From positions 132,001 through 196,000 of the forward strand of contig CAJNDS010001546.1 in assembly GCA_905221605.1 (NCBI GenBank): a DNA stretch of 64,000 nucleotides. The letters run 5' to 3'. Shown here piece by piece: positions 1 through 11,470 of this stretch. The translations under genes were made by a program, and so were the position numbers. The notes beneath the pieces were generated by a model. It did not search any database, was not told the origin of the DNA, and was given only the letters and a program-made list of their open reading frames with translations. Source of the stretch: Symbiodinium natans. Lineage: Eukaryota; Sar; Dinophyceae; Suessiales; Symbiodiniaceae. Numbering within the stretch: position 1 is the first letter of the stretch; each line of letters opens with the position of its first letter.

Positions 1-3000
1 AGAGCAGCGCAGACTCACCTTAGTCTGCAGAACTCAAGAGTTTAGGAGTTCAGGGCTTATGAAGCGTTAAGAAGCATAAGTAAGCTTATAGACGTTTAGG
101 GAATGGGAATGAATGGGAACTAAAATTTGACCTTCGAGGCTGAGATGTGGTCGAGTCTCAGGTAGCCTGAGAGTTGAGAGTGGTTTGGACTTAGGCGCTC
201 CCAGACGCTTTAGAGCACTTTAGGGACTTTAGCGTGCGGAGCTTAGGATACTAGTGACTAGTGCGAAGCGTAGCCGAGACTCAATCACAAAAGTGGTTCG
301 TGTTCGTGCGAAATGCTTCCGGCACAGAAAAATGAGCTAGCCCGGAACGTAAGGATCCCTCCCGCCCCACCCTCTCCCCCAAGACTCACCTTTGAGGAAA
401 CCGAAAGCTAAAACCAAAAACTCGGCTCTGGAAGATGAAAACAGAGGAGCAGAGAAAGAGAGAAGAGCAGCCAGCCAAACTTAAGATTTATTAGTGTTGG
501 GGCTGAAGGGGGGGTGGTGGTATCAATGCCCCACATTCTTTATCCCCCAACAACCTTGACAAACCCCCCTCCCCAAACAACCTTGACCCCCCCCCAAACA
601 ACACAGACCCTGTCTTACTATTCCGTTTAGAAATGTTTGGGTGGGGGGACGGGGGGGAACTCATCCGAACTGGACAGTACGAATGTTTACAAGGATCATG
701 GTCGTAGGGCTCCATTTTGGGCGTTTTGGGGCTTTGGGGTTGAGTCTGCGGCTTCGCGTTCGAGAGCTTCGGCACTGGGCTTTGCAGGGCTTACGTCCTC
801 ACCGTTCTCACCGCCATCGCTTCTTAGAACCTGAATAGACTTCTTTCTTTGCGAGCGTCACGGTGTCTGGAACTCAAGCGAGTCAGAAGTAAGCATAGCG
901 TCTCATACGCCTTCGTATTCTTTGATTCGTGCCAAGATAGGGGAAGGCTCAATACTGCAAGTCGAGAACGGGTGGCAATGCCCTAGTTATCTAGAGGTTA
1001 ACTGCCACCACATTCGATTGCGGACGATGAGGATTCATGAGTTTCAACGTCCACCGGTTGTGGACATCGACAAGAGGCAGGGCGGGGCCAGAACATGTCA
1101 GAGGGTTCAACTTCCATTTGCAGCTGGCGGGCTAGGGGAGTCTGCAGTTCAGTTGTCAGGAGCCGAGCAGGTCTCGGTGTCGAAGGTCGGGGGGTTGGTG
1201 GCAGGTTTGGCCATCATGCTCAGAACGCCAGGGGCCCCGAGCTGTATGTGGAGGCCTTCAGGAACAAGCTGTCTGCAGCCATGACCTGCAGCCATTTAGG
1301 TTTGGGAGGCTGTTTGGGTTTTGAGGGGTGTTCAGGGTAAGGCGAAGAGCACCTCTTTTCAAATACGGAGTGGCCCCCTCGCGACAATTCTCTGCACCTC
1401 AGCTCAGCCTACGCCAGTCAGAAGAAGAACCATGGACTGGACCTTCTCGGAAGTGTGTCGCCATGATGGGGAAAGCCGTAGCAAAACCCTGCTGCTCCCG
1501 CCCTGGGGCTGCCTGAGACTCCTTCATTCTTCTCAGGCGCTGTTGGAAGTCCTCCCGGAGCAACAGCACTGCGAAGATTTGAGTTCCGACTCTTCAGCCA
1601 AATCCTGAAAACTGCCCAATGAAGTTTTCGGGTCAGGCTCCCAGCACAGGAAACTGCGGTTTTCCATGAGGTGACCCGGGGCCTTGTTCTGTTGGCGGGA
1701 CCTTTAAGCGAACAAGCAAGCCCTGCACAGGTGCCTGAACCCAAAAGCAATGAGGTGTCAAGCTGTCAACTCTTGACCCCGAACTCTCCCTGACCCTAAG
1801 GGACCCCACTCCTGAAAGGGCCCTAAGCCCAAACGGTCAAAACAGCGTTTACATCTAAACGCTTCCAGCCGACTTTGTGGCATGGAAAAGCCCGGGAAAA
1901 TAATGCATCCTCCCTGCCCCTGGCTCCTGGAGCTTGGTCGCCTGGAAGGAGGGCTTCGGACGGAGAGCGACTTGGGATTCGAAGGCAAGACAGTTCAAGG
2001 CACCTTTTTTGAATTAAGCAGCATTGAGAACGCTCCCTACATGTGGGCTGGCGGCTTGGATGGCTGCCCTCGCCAGAGGGCAGGCACCGTGCTTTTCGGA
2101 GAGTCTAGGGAGTTGAAAGGAGTCTAAAGGAGTTGAAGGAGTCTAGAGTCTAGGGCAGGGCGCCAGCAGTTTCAGGGTCTTGCGCGCTGCTGCCGTTGGC
2201 CATTCTGGACTCTTCGGCAGGAGAGTGGCCCAGAGTAGAGCACTTCAGGACACGGGTTTCTGAGCCAGGGCGAAGAACACCTGCCGCATGCCTGAACTCG
2301 ACAATATGCTGGTGTTCTCTTGGCCTTCAGGCCGTGTGCCGAGTCTTTGCATGGGAGCGATTTTGGGTGAAGGTCTCCAAGCGTCGGCCAGCAACTCAAC
2401 CGACTCAACCACTGAGGCGTGCACAAGCTCACCTTCCACCTTGCGGTCGCGCACAGCCTCGGGATGAGGTTTTTTTGGCAGTGTACAGGTTCTGGATTCG
2501 TTGGATTCGCTGGGTTCTTTGGATGGATTCGGGATTGAAGGGTTCGCTTGCAGTTCGGTGCAGAGGGGGCTGTGATTGCACTGGGGCATCGGCCTGGAGA
2601 CAGCACTTCTCCTCTCTCTTACCCCCTTCCCCCCTTGCTCTGAATTTCGTCCCTGAATGTCCCTGAGTCCCCTGCCTCATGCCAGGACCAAAAGCCTCGG
2701 CACCAGCGACCCAACTAAGAAGGGACAGAAGGAGGAACTCCGGGAATAGCTTTGGACGAAGGAAAAAGCACATGGAAACATATGCTTAGTGGCTCTGGGG
2801 CATGAACTATGCACGTGGTGACATATCTCACTGCACTGACCACTGCACTGCTTCTGAGGGCGGCGCAAACTACGGAATGAAACCGAGAAAATGCTACGAT
2901 CTCGCAATGCGATGGCAAGGTCAGCACTACGGCCGCGTCATTATCCACATATAGAATCCGCAGCACCAACTGCAATCGGTGTTCACGGACTGTCAAAAAA

Positions 3001-4300
3001 TCATAAAGATAAACACAAGGCAAGGTGGAATTGATTGTGGGCGTTCCCTGAGACTCAAAGACGGCCCTATCCCCCTGATCCTCTGGCTCTCAAATTTTGG
3101 TCCCCGGCAGTCTAGCGCCGCCTCGCGCTGTCTCGCTGCCGCCTGCCGCTCCAAGAGGCCACCTTGGTCTAAGGGAGGCGCTGGGAGATGCTACTCAGGG
3201 GCGTTGTTCCGGGGCTGGTAAAGGGTGGGCGGTGTCGAGTTCGGGAATTTAAGGGTTTAAGAAACCCTCAGTCACAGAAAAAAGCTAATGTGCAGAGTGT
3301 CGCAAGCCCTCGATGATCGAGGGCTGATCTTGGTCCATGAGGGCTTGGGGTGTGAGATTGAAGAGGAGTTAAGTTGCCACCCCTTCCGCAGCAGTGCTTG
3401 CACATTGGTCATGAAGCCTGCCAACAGACAGTGATTGAAATGCAGCGAGATTGACGAAATGTCAGAAGTCTCCAGGAATTTCATCTGGCAACTCAAAATT
3501 CTGAGAAGCCCTAACCAGGAGCCACCCAGAACTTCGTTCCCTTCGCGGCCATGCCCCACACTTCGAATAGCCACAAAGTTGCCGGCAGTCGCCGACAAAA
3601 AAAGTCCAAAAGCCTTGTTATAGTGGCCTAGTGAGAGCAACACTCGCTACCACGAATAGGGAATCTTCGGCACGATGCTTTCTTCCCCTCGGCCGGTCGA
3701 CTCGATTGCTCCAGCTGTAGAGACCTCACCCAAAGCCTCACCGAAGTCTCTTACCCAAATGTACCCAAATGTGCAACAAAAACAACCTTGTGGGAGCCCT
3801 TCACAGCCTTCAAAAACACTGCAAAAGCCTTCACCTCAGCCTCACGCGTGCGCCCCGGACTTGACGGTCCTGGCAGGTCTGCTTCACTTAAACCTCAACA
3901 GCCCCAACGACGCATGAAAATGGAAGACACGAAATCAGGAGTCGTGCACACCGAACCCCCTGGGCATCAGCTGACTGTTAGGTGCGCTATGCCCTGCTCT
4001 GAGTCAAGAGACTGGGACCTTGGACTTGAATGGTCTGGGGCCTAGGACTATGTTTCCCCTGCTCTCTGGTGTTGTCCGGTCTTCGTGTCCCAGATCATGC
4101 CAACCGACGCTTCGCAAAGACAGAGAGGACCCTGAGTTTCCCCTTCTGTGGGCATCACCGTATGAGAAGTAGCAGTGTGAAGAGTTCAAAGAGTCTAGAC
4201 TAGCAAAGCCTCCCTGCAAAAGAACTCAAACGGCCAAGGCGTGGACAATGCAAGTCACAGCACCAGCAGCGCATCGCTATGCAAGCGATGCAAAGGCTGG
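1..4300. other. anonymous gene-poor flank
   Basis: I see no recognisable gene in this stretch. Open frames are short, overlap on both strands and have biased composition. Words resembling decayed TTTAGGG repeats (for example tttagggacttt near 221) are scattered through it. Around 2105-2155 a short purine-rich phrase built on gagttgaagg and gtctaggg is repeated in degenerate form. A small hairpin (8-bp arms, 2064-2071 with 2076-2083) is the size expected by chance. Confidence 0.6.
3303..3347. repeat. palindrome with an alternative hairpin partner
   Basis: AGCCCTCGAT (3305-3314) is followed after one base by its exact reverse complement (3316-3325). A third element at 3339-3347 (GAGGGCTTG) can pair instead with 3303-3311. 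The two hairpins are mutually exclusive. No function is known, and a 10-bp palindrome is only mildly unexpected in 64 kb. Confidence 0.6.
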
Positions 4301-4347
4301 GCAGTGCAAAGCAGTGCAAAGAAGTGCAAAGAAGTGCAAAGAAGTGC
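4301..4347. repeat. 10-bp minisatellite
   Basis: A tandem array of about 4.7 copies of gtgcaaagaa (first copy gcagtgcaaa). Directly upstream, 4271-4291 forms a hairpin with 8-bp arms (GCATCGCT and AGCGATGC) and a 5-base loop. Confidence 0.85.
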
Positions 4348-4799
4348 CATCCGCGAGTAGCTTGCCAGCGTGAGCCAGCCTGCTTTTGAGCAAAAGAGCT
4401 TCCTTTCTCAGCCGAAGCTTGCGACGCTTTATGGCGGCGGTCTACTTGTTCTTGTGTCCGGACATTCTGTAGTGCTGGGCTGTGGCTTTATGTGAGCGTC
4501 GGGCTCAAGAATCTGGGGCTTTGAGGATCAAGGGCCTTGAAGTCCTTCCTCCTCTGCATCACGTCGTTGATTCGCCGCTCCTTTGAGGCACGGGGGGCCA
4601 CAAAATGGACCGAGTCGGAGCTTTCGAGTCGTTGGGATCCTTGGGTCTTTTGGGGAGAAGACTGCAGTAAGAAGATCGAGCGACAACCACACCGTGTTCA
4701 GACCCACTGGATTCCAGGTACCACAATTTGGGCACGATCTACATGCCTGTTGAGTGTCAGACCGACCCTGACCTGGCGCATAGACATCAAGCAATCGCA

Positions 4800-4925
4800 T
4801 GAGTCATATATATATATATATATGTAGAAGCACAGACACACACATTACTACCTAATGGACATATATAGAAATACATGTCTCTTCATAAGCATCATATTAT
4901 ATATATGTACACACATATACTTGTG
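4800..4925. repeat. TA microsatellite and AT-rich patch
   Basis: An alternating TA tract at about 4806-4824 is followed by AT-rich sequence with further ATATAT runs to about 4912. It directly precedes a GC-rich pyrimidine block, so base composition changes abruptly within 150 bp. Confidence 0.85.
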
Positions 4926-5064
4926 ATGTGACCCTTTTCCGCTGAAGACCCGCAAGAAGCGAAAGGAGCTGATCTGCATGGCATGCGGCAAACTCCATGG
5001 ACACCCGCTGCTCGCTTCTGAGCTCCGCTGCGGCGACCTGCTCTCCCAAGGTCTCAATCTGCCA

Positions 5065-5210
5065 CCCCCTCCCCCTCCCCTCCCTCCCCCTCCCCCTCCC
5101 GCTCCTCCCCCTCCCCCTCCCGCTCCTCCCCCTCCCGCTCCCTCCCCCTCCCCCTCCCCCCTCCCCCCTCCTCCCCCTCCAGCTCCCCCTCCCCCCACTC
5201 CCCCCTCGCC
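5065..5210. repeat. near-homopyrimidine CCCCCT tract
   Basis: The plus strand is almost purely C and T, built from CCCCCT, CCCGCT and CCTCCC blocks, with few interruptions. The minus strand is therefore a G-rich purine strand with dense runs of four to six G. Such tracts are known to favour triplex and G-quadruplex structures. The frames through it give only proline- or glycine-rich low complexity, so I do not call a protein. Confidence 0.9.
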
Positions 5211-5589
5211 AAACCTGAGATCCCAAAGCTCCCCCGAAACAGCAACACAAAGCCGTTTGCCATACACTCCGTTCAAATGTTTCAATGCCGAGCTTCTCGA
5301 AGCGGGATCTTCAGGTACGTGCGCACGGCTTTCAGCTCAAAGTTCCCATGGATTGGTTAGGGTTCAAGGGTGTGTGGGTAGGCCCGGAAAGAATGCAAAG
5401 CGTAGAGGAGCGTTCCTGCTACGGTTCCTGCTACGCATAGCCTAAGCAGCTTCAGCACCCAAGCCCAACAGCATCTAATTAGCACGGTACTCGCACCTGT
5501 AAACATACCTTAACCCTCTTACGCCTATAAAGGCCCAAGCCACATCCTACTGTCGAAATTGTCAGGGCTTAGGGAATGGCAGCCTTTTC

Positions 5590-5830
5590 TTTTGCTACTA
5601 ATATCTTTCGTACTCTGTGGGTGCTAACATTATTGTGGTACTGGCAGTGCTATATGTCTATGTAAATATTTATAGTGATATTTATTGCAGCTATATTCCT
5701 ATTTCTATTTATATACGCACTAGAGTTACTGCATTGTTGGTTTTCATCATTGCCATCATGCCTACCATGACTACCCTGATGATCTTGAATACGATTATCA
5801 TTTTGATTGCATCATGTGAATAATCGAAAA
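5590..5830. other. AT-rich patch with a hydrophobic open frame
   Basis: This is an AT-rich island in otherwise GC-balanced DNA. A 68-codon plus-strand frame (5617-5823) reads as almost continuous Ile/Val/Leu/Tyr. That is what AT-rich DNA yields by composition, so it is not evidence of a membrane protein. Confidence 0.6.
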
Positions 5831-6274
5831 GTATGGCGTCCCAGATGCCAGCCAATACCAGCAATGGAAGGTCAACGGGCTGTTGCCAACAGTTTCCGAA
5901 GAAGACCCCATCAAACTTTGGCTATGGGGTCTGAATGGGTCTGGGGTTTTGTGCCTGTGGGGCATGCTGTGGGTTCGGAGATTTCGGCTTTGCGCAGTGG
6001 GCTTGGGCCGCTGTTTTGGGCTTGGGGCCTCGCTGACGGGAGGTTTGGGCTTGGGGCTTGGGGCTTGTGGGATTGGGGCTTGGGTTTCGGGCCCGGGGTC
6101 TGGGGTGAGGGGAACCGTGTGGTGTTATCAGTTGAAAAGTCTACGGCACCTACGCTGCCCCTAAACAACTTCCACTGCAATGGCCACCCACAAAAAGCAG
6201 AAAGGTCAAAGCGCCTGCCAGGAGCGAAACACGACGGCGCCCAGGCCGCGGGTGGCCCCTCTGGACACGACATC

Positions 6275-6337
6275 GGGGGAAAGGAGGGGAAGGGGAAAGA
6301 GGGGGGGGGGGAAAGGGCGGGGGGAGGGGAGGGGGCG
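6275..6337. repeat. homopurine G-rich tract
   Basis: An uninterrupted or nearly uninterrupted run of G and A on the plus strand, including a G11-12 stretch near 6301. It is the strand-inverted counterpart of the pyrimidine block at 5065-5210 and has similar potential for unusual DNA structure. Confidence 0.85.
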
Positions 6338-6339
6338 GT

Positions 6340-7494
6340 GGTGCTCGTTTTGGGGTGAGAAAAAAAATGAAGCGTCTGGCATAAAACGGAATCGGAGCCA
6401 TCCAAAACTCAATACCACTAAAGATGCAGGGTTTCCGTGACATTCGCGTTGCCGAAGGATCTGGGAAGGAGTTGAGGCGGATGGAGCTGCCGGCCATTAC
6501 TTGAAACCCTGCAGAGACTTGGAAGACTCTCAAAGCCCATCTTGGGCTTTGGGCCTAGGAAGTTGGGTCTTAAACCCTACGACTTGGACTGCGGCGAAGA
6601 TCCAGCCTTCAGCGAAGTGTCGGACAAATTTGCTCGACTTCAGCAAGGCCACGTTTCGCCTCGCGCCTTGGCTTGCAAATGGCTCCAATTTACAATTGGT
6701 GTCAGAGTTTCGAGAGCAATCCACAGACAATTCCAAGGAGCCACAAGTTTCCTGAATGCGTTGAACAATCTGCTCTTAACAGCAACCGGCAAACGCAGAC
6801 CAAGAAGTAACCTTGGACACGGCCACATGTCGATTTTGAACCCACGAGCTCCCCGAGCCCGAAGTTGCGGCCCTCCTTCCTTATGCCTTCTCTTTGGAAA
6901 GCGCTAGATTGAATCTGCTGGGGTCTACCCAAAGCACAAAGCGATACAGAGCCACCATGAACCAAGGCGCTGAGCTTCGCCTGAGCCGCCGCAAGCTTCT
7001 TGCGGGCCTTTGAGCCGAGCCGTTTTAGGGGGCGGCTTCCAAGGTCAGGGTTGACGAAGATAAGGATCTTTTGCAAGGACTTACAGGGAGAAACAGGGAA
7101 TTTACATGGATTAGGGATTCAGGGCTGGAGGCGCCCCAGATTGGGCAGAGGAGGTCTTTCACATCACGCGCTGTGCTTTCTGTCTTCGCGTGCTTCTTAG
7201 CTGCCGTACGTTGCAGGGCAACCCTTTTATTTGGTCTGGCAAAAAAATCGTGAGTGCTGTGGGCTCTAGGGTTGTGGGCACAGGGAAAACTATGGGCACA
7301 GAGGTGCTCTTGTTCGATTTAACCATCTTCAGGGTACCGGAAACCATGCGGGTCTTCCGACTGTCATGGCCAAAGGCGTCCTTGAGCGTTGCGGAACCCT
7401 CATGGGCGTTCATGGACAAGGAGCGTTGCTCCTTCTTAAATTTTCATGATCGAGTGATCGAGCGTCCATAGGCCGTGAGCGAATTCGCCAATCT
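6340..7494. other. anonymous sequence
   Basis: Overlapping frames of 60-120 codons occur on both strands with no codon-position signal that I can see. I recognise nothing here. Confidence 0.5.
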
Positions 7495-7925
7495 AACTGC
7501 TACTAAATAATTGCAACTAGTAAAATCACTTGTACTTATACTTATTTTACTTGATGCTCATTCACTGTTGTTAATCATAAATCATTTCGATTCGACACTT
7601 TTCAAAACATAACATGGTTTTACTAACATGTCAAACACACATGTACGTTTGCTTGATATTTATCATGTTTTCATACTTTGTACTTCGTTTCGAAGCACAG
7701 AGGAACTTAAGAGGTGTGCCTACTTAGTCATAATGTGTTTTGATTGCTTGTGGCTATATTCGATTAAGCTAATAGCCGTTCAGCAGTTTTTAACTCACCT
7801 GACTTCTAATTCATGGGAAGGGTTCATGATTTTCTGTTTCAATGAACAGTTGTGTATATTCGTCAATGTTATGTGGGTTAACTTCTATGTCAAGTTTAAT
7901 AATAAGTATGATTGATTTCTGTTTG
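7495..7925 (+). other. AT-rich island with a 95-codon open frame
   Basis: About 430 bp of clearly AT-rich sequence is flanked by GC-richer DNA with fairly sharp edges. It holds a plus-strand frame at 7628-7915, rich in Phe, Leu, Ile, Val, Tyr and Cys, starting MSNTHVRLLD. I do not recognise it. A hydrophobic profile is expected from AT-rich codons, so a membrane protein is not demonstrated. An insertion of organelle or foreign DNA is possible, but nothing identifies a source. Confidence 0.4.
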
Positions 7926-10224
7926 GCTTTCGTTCAGACTGAAACAGTACAGCCATCCCAGCCTGGGGCCATGCCGGGCGTTCAAGACTGAAAGGGGTCG
8001 GCACTTAGGAACATGTAAACAGTCAGGTGCTTTCACAACCCGCTCAACCCAATTCAAAGCCGTAGAGCCGGTACAGCCCCTTAAATTCTTTCAGCCCACA
8101 CTGGGCTTGGTCCCCCCAAGCTTCGTGCAGCCATCGCTTCCTCTTGGCACCGCGTCTAGGCAGGGAGGGCGGGAGGCTTAGGCGATTGGGAGGTTCGGGG
8201 GTCGTGGAGAGCTAGAGGTACTTGGATTGCTGTCAACAGGCTGTTACCAGTCGCAGTCCCCAAAAGCACAAGGTAGCGCAGGAAGAGGGCGCCCAGAAGA
8301 GACATGAAGACACGACTCATACTTTCATTTCAGTTCCTCAACCCGCGTGGGGAGCTCCCAAGTGCAGGGAACTGCCCTTCTGCTTCTCACTGAAGTTAGA
8401 CAAGCGTCCCATCGAAAAAGCAGCATTAGGAGCGAGCCAGGCCGTGTAGTTCTCATAGGCTAAAGCGCATGAAGCAAAACAATGAGAGCTCAAACCCGCA
8501 AGCCAGGGGGGGTGACAGGCTTAGGTCTCTGAGATGAGGTCACACAGAGACCCGAACCATTTCAATCGGATAGGTTTCTTCGCCTGAAGGTCTAAGCTTG
8601 TCCTGGCTGGGAGCCCCCGCAAGCTTCCCGGTCTTTGCGGCGTTGTCCTGCGGGCGAACAAGTCAGCATCCCAAGCTCCAACAGATGACCACAGGAGCTA
8701 TGAGAAACAAGCAACATACACAAATCTCCCACGAGTCGAACAAGTGCGGCACATTCAAAAGCAGTGGAAATTCTGCATATTTCTGCATAATATGTGGTGA
8801 ACGAACTCGCCTCGGTCTCCCAATTTTTTTGGAGGCCTTCTGAATGCGGAACCGAAGTCCCACGCACTGAGAAATGGGTCAGCCTGACCTACCAGGACGG
8901 GCACGAAAGTCCTGCTTTCCATAACCCCTGCCCTCCTGGACACCCACTCAGGACTCGAATTCTCACGGTTCTTGGAGACTCAAGCAAAGCCTCAAATAAC
9001 ATTCGGAAGGGACCCCTGGAGACAGACCCCTGAAGCCTAAGCAGCCGTTAACCCCCAAACCTTCAATGGGCTTGGTAAATTTTCTGGCCGGGCCGAGGCG
9101 ACACGCTGAGTATCGCAGGAAGACGAAACTAGCCACTGTACAATGACAGAGATACGCGACTAGTTGTGAATACTGAATACTCTTGAGGGAAACAGGTCAC
9201 GAGACGGGCCTTTCCCCATTCCTTGAGCCGGTCACCGAAGCTTCGCCTTGTCTGGGCACTTCGGGTCCGGATTTCTTTGGGGCTTTATAGATGTGACTGT
9301 ATATGCGCAGAATTGCGCAGGCGTATATGCGCAGACTACCAGAAACTTGGCTGCTATGTCACAGTGTGATGCTTCTCATGTCAGCTTTCCACCATTTCAA
9401 CATCAACTGACCTCCCCATAACACTTCCCCTAAACCCTGAAGCCACAGTATGAAATTCCCGGCATTCCTGAATCCAAGTTCCGCGCAACAACTCAAACCA
9501 AACTTACTGGTTCCCAGAAACTTAGGGGGAGAATAAGTTGTCTAGTTTGTCCTAACTAGTCAACAAGCCACCCAAAAAGGTCATGCTGCCGAAGTGCAGC
9601 TCAGCGCCCGCCTGTATGGCCGCCATCCTCCAAAGTGCGAATGGGGAGGGCAGTCTGTCCACTTCTCTCTAAGCGGAGTCTTCGAGAGGTGTTGGAAACA
9701 GACTACACTGGGCAGGTCCTAAACTCTAGCCTCTCTCACGCTTAGGCCTCGAGGGTGGCGCGCACAGGATTTGCTCAGAATGCAAAGGAAAAGGCTACAG
9801 CAAGAAACGAACCTCGGCTGCCAACACCGTGTTAGAACACAACCTGGAGCACAGAGTGCTTCTTGACATGGTAACTCCTTGGAAGGCAGCAGAGCTTTTC
9901 GCCTTCCACCCCTATAGAGCCCTTCGCCACCATGGGCCCCGAGCCTGTATACGACATGAGAGATGCCGAAGGAGACCGCATCTGCGAGAGCCTCCTCCAC
10001 AGTCGCAACCTTGGGGCGGCTTGCTCTCCCGAACTCACTGCCAACTCTCCCGAAGGCCCCTGACGCCCCAAAGGCTCTAACGCCACAAAGATGAAAAGCG
10101 CTAACAGTTGACCCAAAAAGCTGAACGCTAAGGTAGCTTTTGCCGGGGCTAGGAGGCGGTTGGGCTGCCCGGTTGGGGGTGTCGCCCTGTTTTGTTGGGG
10201 TGCTTGGCATTTGGCCGGAGGTTG
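7926..10224. other. anonymous sequence
   Basis: No supportable gene. At about 9298-9337 the phrase gtatatgcgcag occurs twice. A 163-codon minus frame (9719-10210) overlaps equally open frames on the other strand and shows no recognisable motif. Confidence 0.5.
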
Positions 10225-10258
10225 TGATGATATCAGCGGGTTGATGATATCAGCGGGT
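10225..10258. repeat. exact 17-bp tandem duplication
   Basis: Two back-to-back identical copies of tgatgatatcagcgggt, at 10225-10241 and 10242-10258, with no mismatch. This suggests recent slippage or duplication. Confidence 0.9.
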
Positions 10259-10437
10259 GTCCACTCTGAAAAGACATGCGAACGTCATGGCAGCAACTCA
10301 AACCCCCAACTCCTGAACTAAAACGTGTATGAAGACACGCTTCAGACGCTTCAGAGCCAAACCCTCAAACTCAAGAGCCGCAGGCGTCGCCAGCTTCCAG
10401 GCCCGATCGGACCTCTACGAGAGGCGGGATTTCGGTT

Positions 10438-10887
10438 TTGCCAAACTTGCCAAAGGCTAGGGCTTTAGGCCTCACCCGCTCGACCCGAGAAGCTCAGAAC
10501 GTCCAGAAATCGGCCGAACCCATTTCATCTTCCTTCCTTCCAACCCCCCGCCATTGCCAACTCCGTGGCTTTCAGAGGACGCGCCTTCTCCGAACAAACC
10601 ACGAGCTGCTGCAGCTGGCCGAAGAACTCCTGGAACCTCAGAACCCCCACCGTTTCTTTGCGTCTGTGAGGTGCCCTGAACCCAAACCCACAGTCTTCTT
10701 TCAACAATACCGCAAAATGCTAGGTCTGCGAAGTGCCAGCAGCTCACGTCCGACAATGAATGAAGACTTCGCAGACCTGAAAAACTGGACTTTAGCTCAT
10801 GGAGCACCCCGACCCTGTCTCCAAAAAAGATTGCCCCAAAGAAGCCCCCAAGACCTCAAGCTCTATGTTGTCCTACACCTGTCTTAA
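10438..10887 (+). CDS. hypothetical open frame, 149 codons
   Basis: A plus-strand frame whose middle has a mixed, helix-like texture (residues around 50-75, including NHELLQLAEELLEPQNPHRF). The N-terminal third is low-quality Ser/Pro/Arg sequence. I do not recognise a family. A minus-strand frame overlaps most of it, there is no sequence-based start context, and no homologous copy in the window allows a codon-position test. It could be an exon, a remnant or chance. Confidence 0.18.
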   Translation: MPNLPKARALGLTRSTREAQNVQKSAEPISSSFLPTPRHCQLRGFQRTRLLRTNHELLQLAEELLEPQNPHRFFASVRCPEPKPTVFFQQYRKMLGLRSASSSRPTMNEDFADLKNWTLAHGAPRPCLQKRLPQRSPQDLKLYVVLHLS

Positions 10888-10963
10888 CTCTTAAGACCAC
10901 TTCGACCAGGCCTTGATTCCAAAAAGGCGATGGGGTAATCTTGAAAACATGCGCTGCACTAAA

Positions 10964-11008
10964 CCAACAAAGCCAACAGAGCCAACAGAACCAACAGAAC
11001 CAACAAAA
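10964..11008. repeat. 9-bp minisatellite (ccaacagaa)
   Basis: Five units of nine bases (ccaacaaag, ccaacagag, ccaacagaa twice, ccaacaaaa) in perfect register. On the minus strand the array reads as repeated Leu-Val-Leu/Leu-Ala-Leu triplets, a product of its period and not a sign of coding. Confidence 0.9.
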
Positions 11009-11415
11009 CAAAGCCCAATTCCCAGTTGGTCTGTCCTGGAATTGTCCTGCCCGGCCATAAGGATATGTGCAGGTTTCCTAGCTTAAAGTCTAAGAAAAAC
11101 TCAATCAAGACCTCTACTCTACAAAATCGCCCAAACCCAGACGCTCGGGTACACACTGGCCGCCGCCGTCCTGCATCAACGTGCCCGCTTTGAATGGAAA
11201 AGAAGGCATCAAGTTGGGGTTTTGGTGTTTCTGAGCCGTCAGGAGCAGCAGCAGCAAAGAAATCAAAGAAGGGCTCGGAAGGCATCCGCTCTGAGGCACG
11301 AATTCAAGATACCGAGCCGCCTACGCTGAGAGCTAACCATGATGCCCCATCTGCGCTCCGCGCCTGGGGGATCTTCGCCAACAGGGAGTTGATCTGCTCC
11401 TCCTGAAACCAAGAA

Positions 11416-11470
11416 GCGAGGGCGGCGAGGGGGGCGAGGGGGGCGAGGGGGGCGAGGGGGACGAGGGGGG
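11416..11470. repeat. 9-bp minisatellite (gcgaggggg)
   Basis: About six units of gcgaggggg in 9-bp register, the last full unit starting ac instead of gc. The minus strand reads Pro-Pro-Arg triplets. The G4-5 runs make it a possible G-quadruplex former. Confidence 0.9.

Noticed and set aside
700-725. cgtag...ccattttgg resembling part of the spliced leader
   Set aside because: Only nine contiguous bases match, with an inserted gap. Chance is sufficient.
2064-2083. 8-bp hairpin CTGCCCTC/GAGGGCAG
   Set aside because: Several stems of this size are expected by chance in 64 kb, and there is no context.
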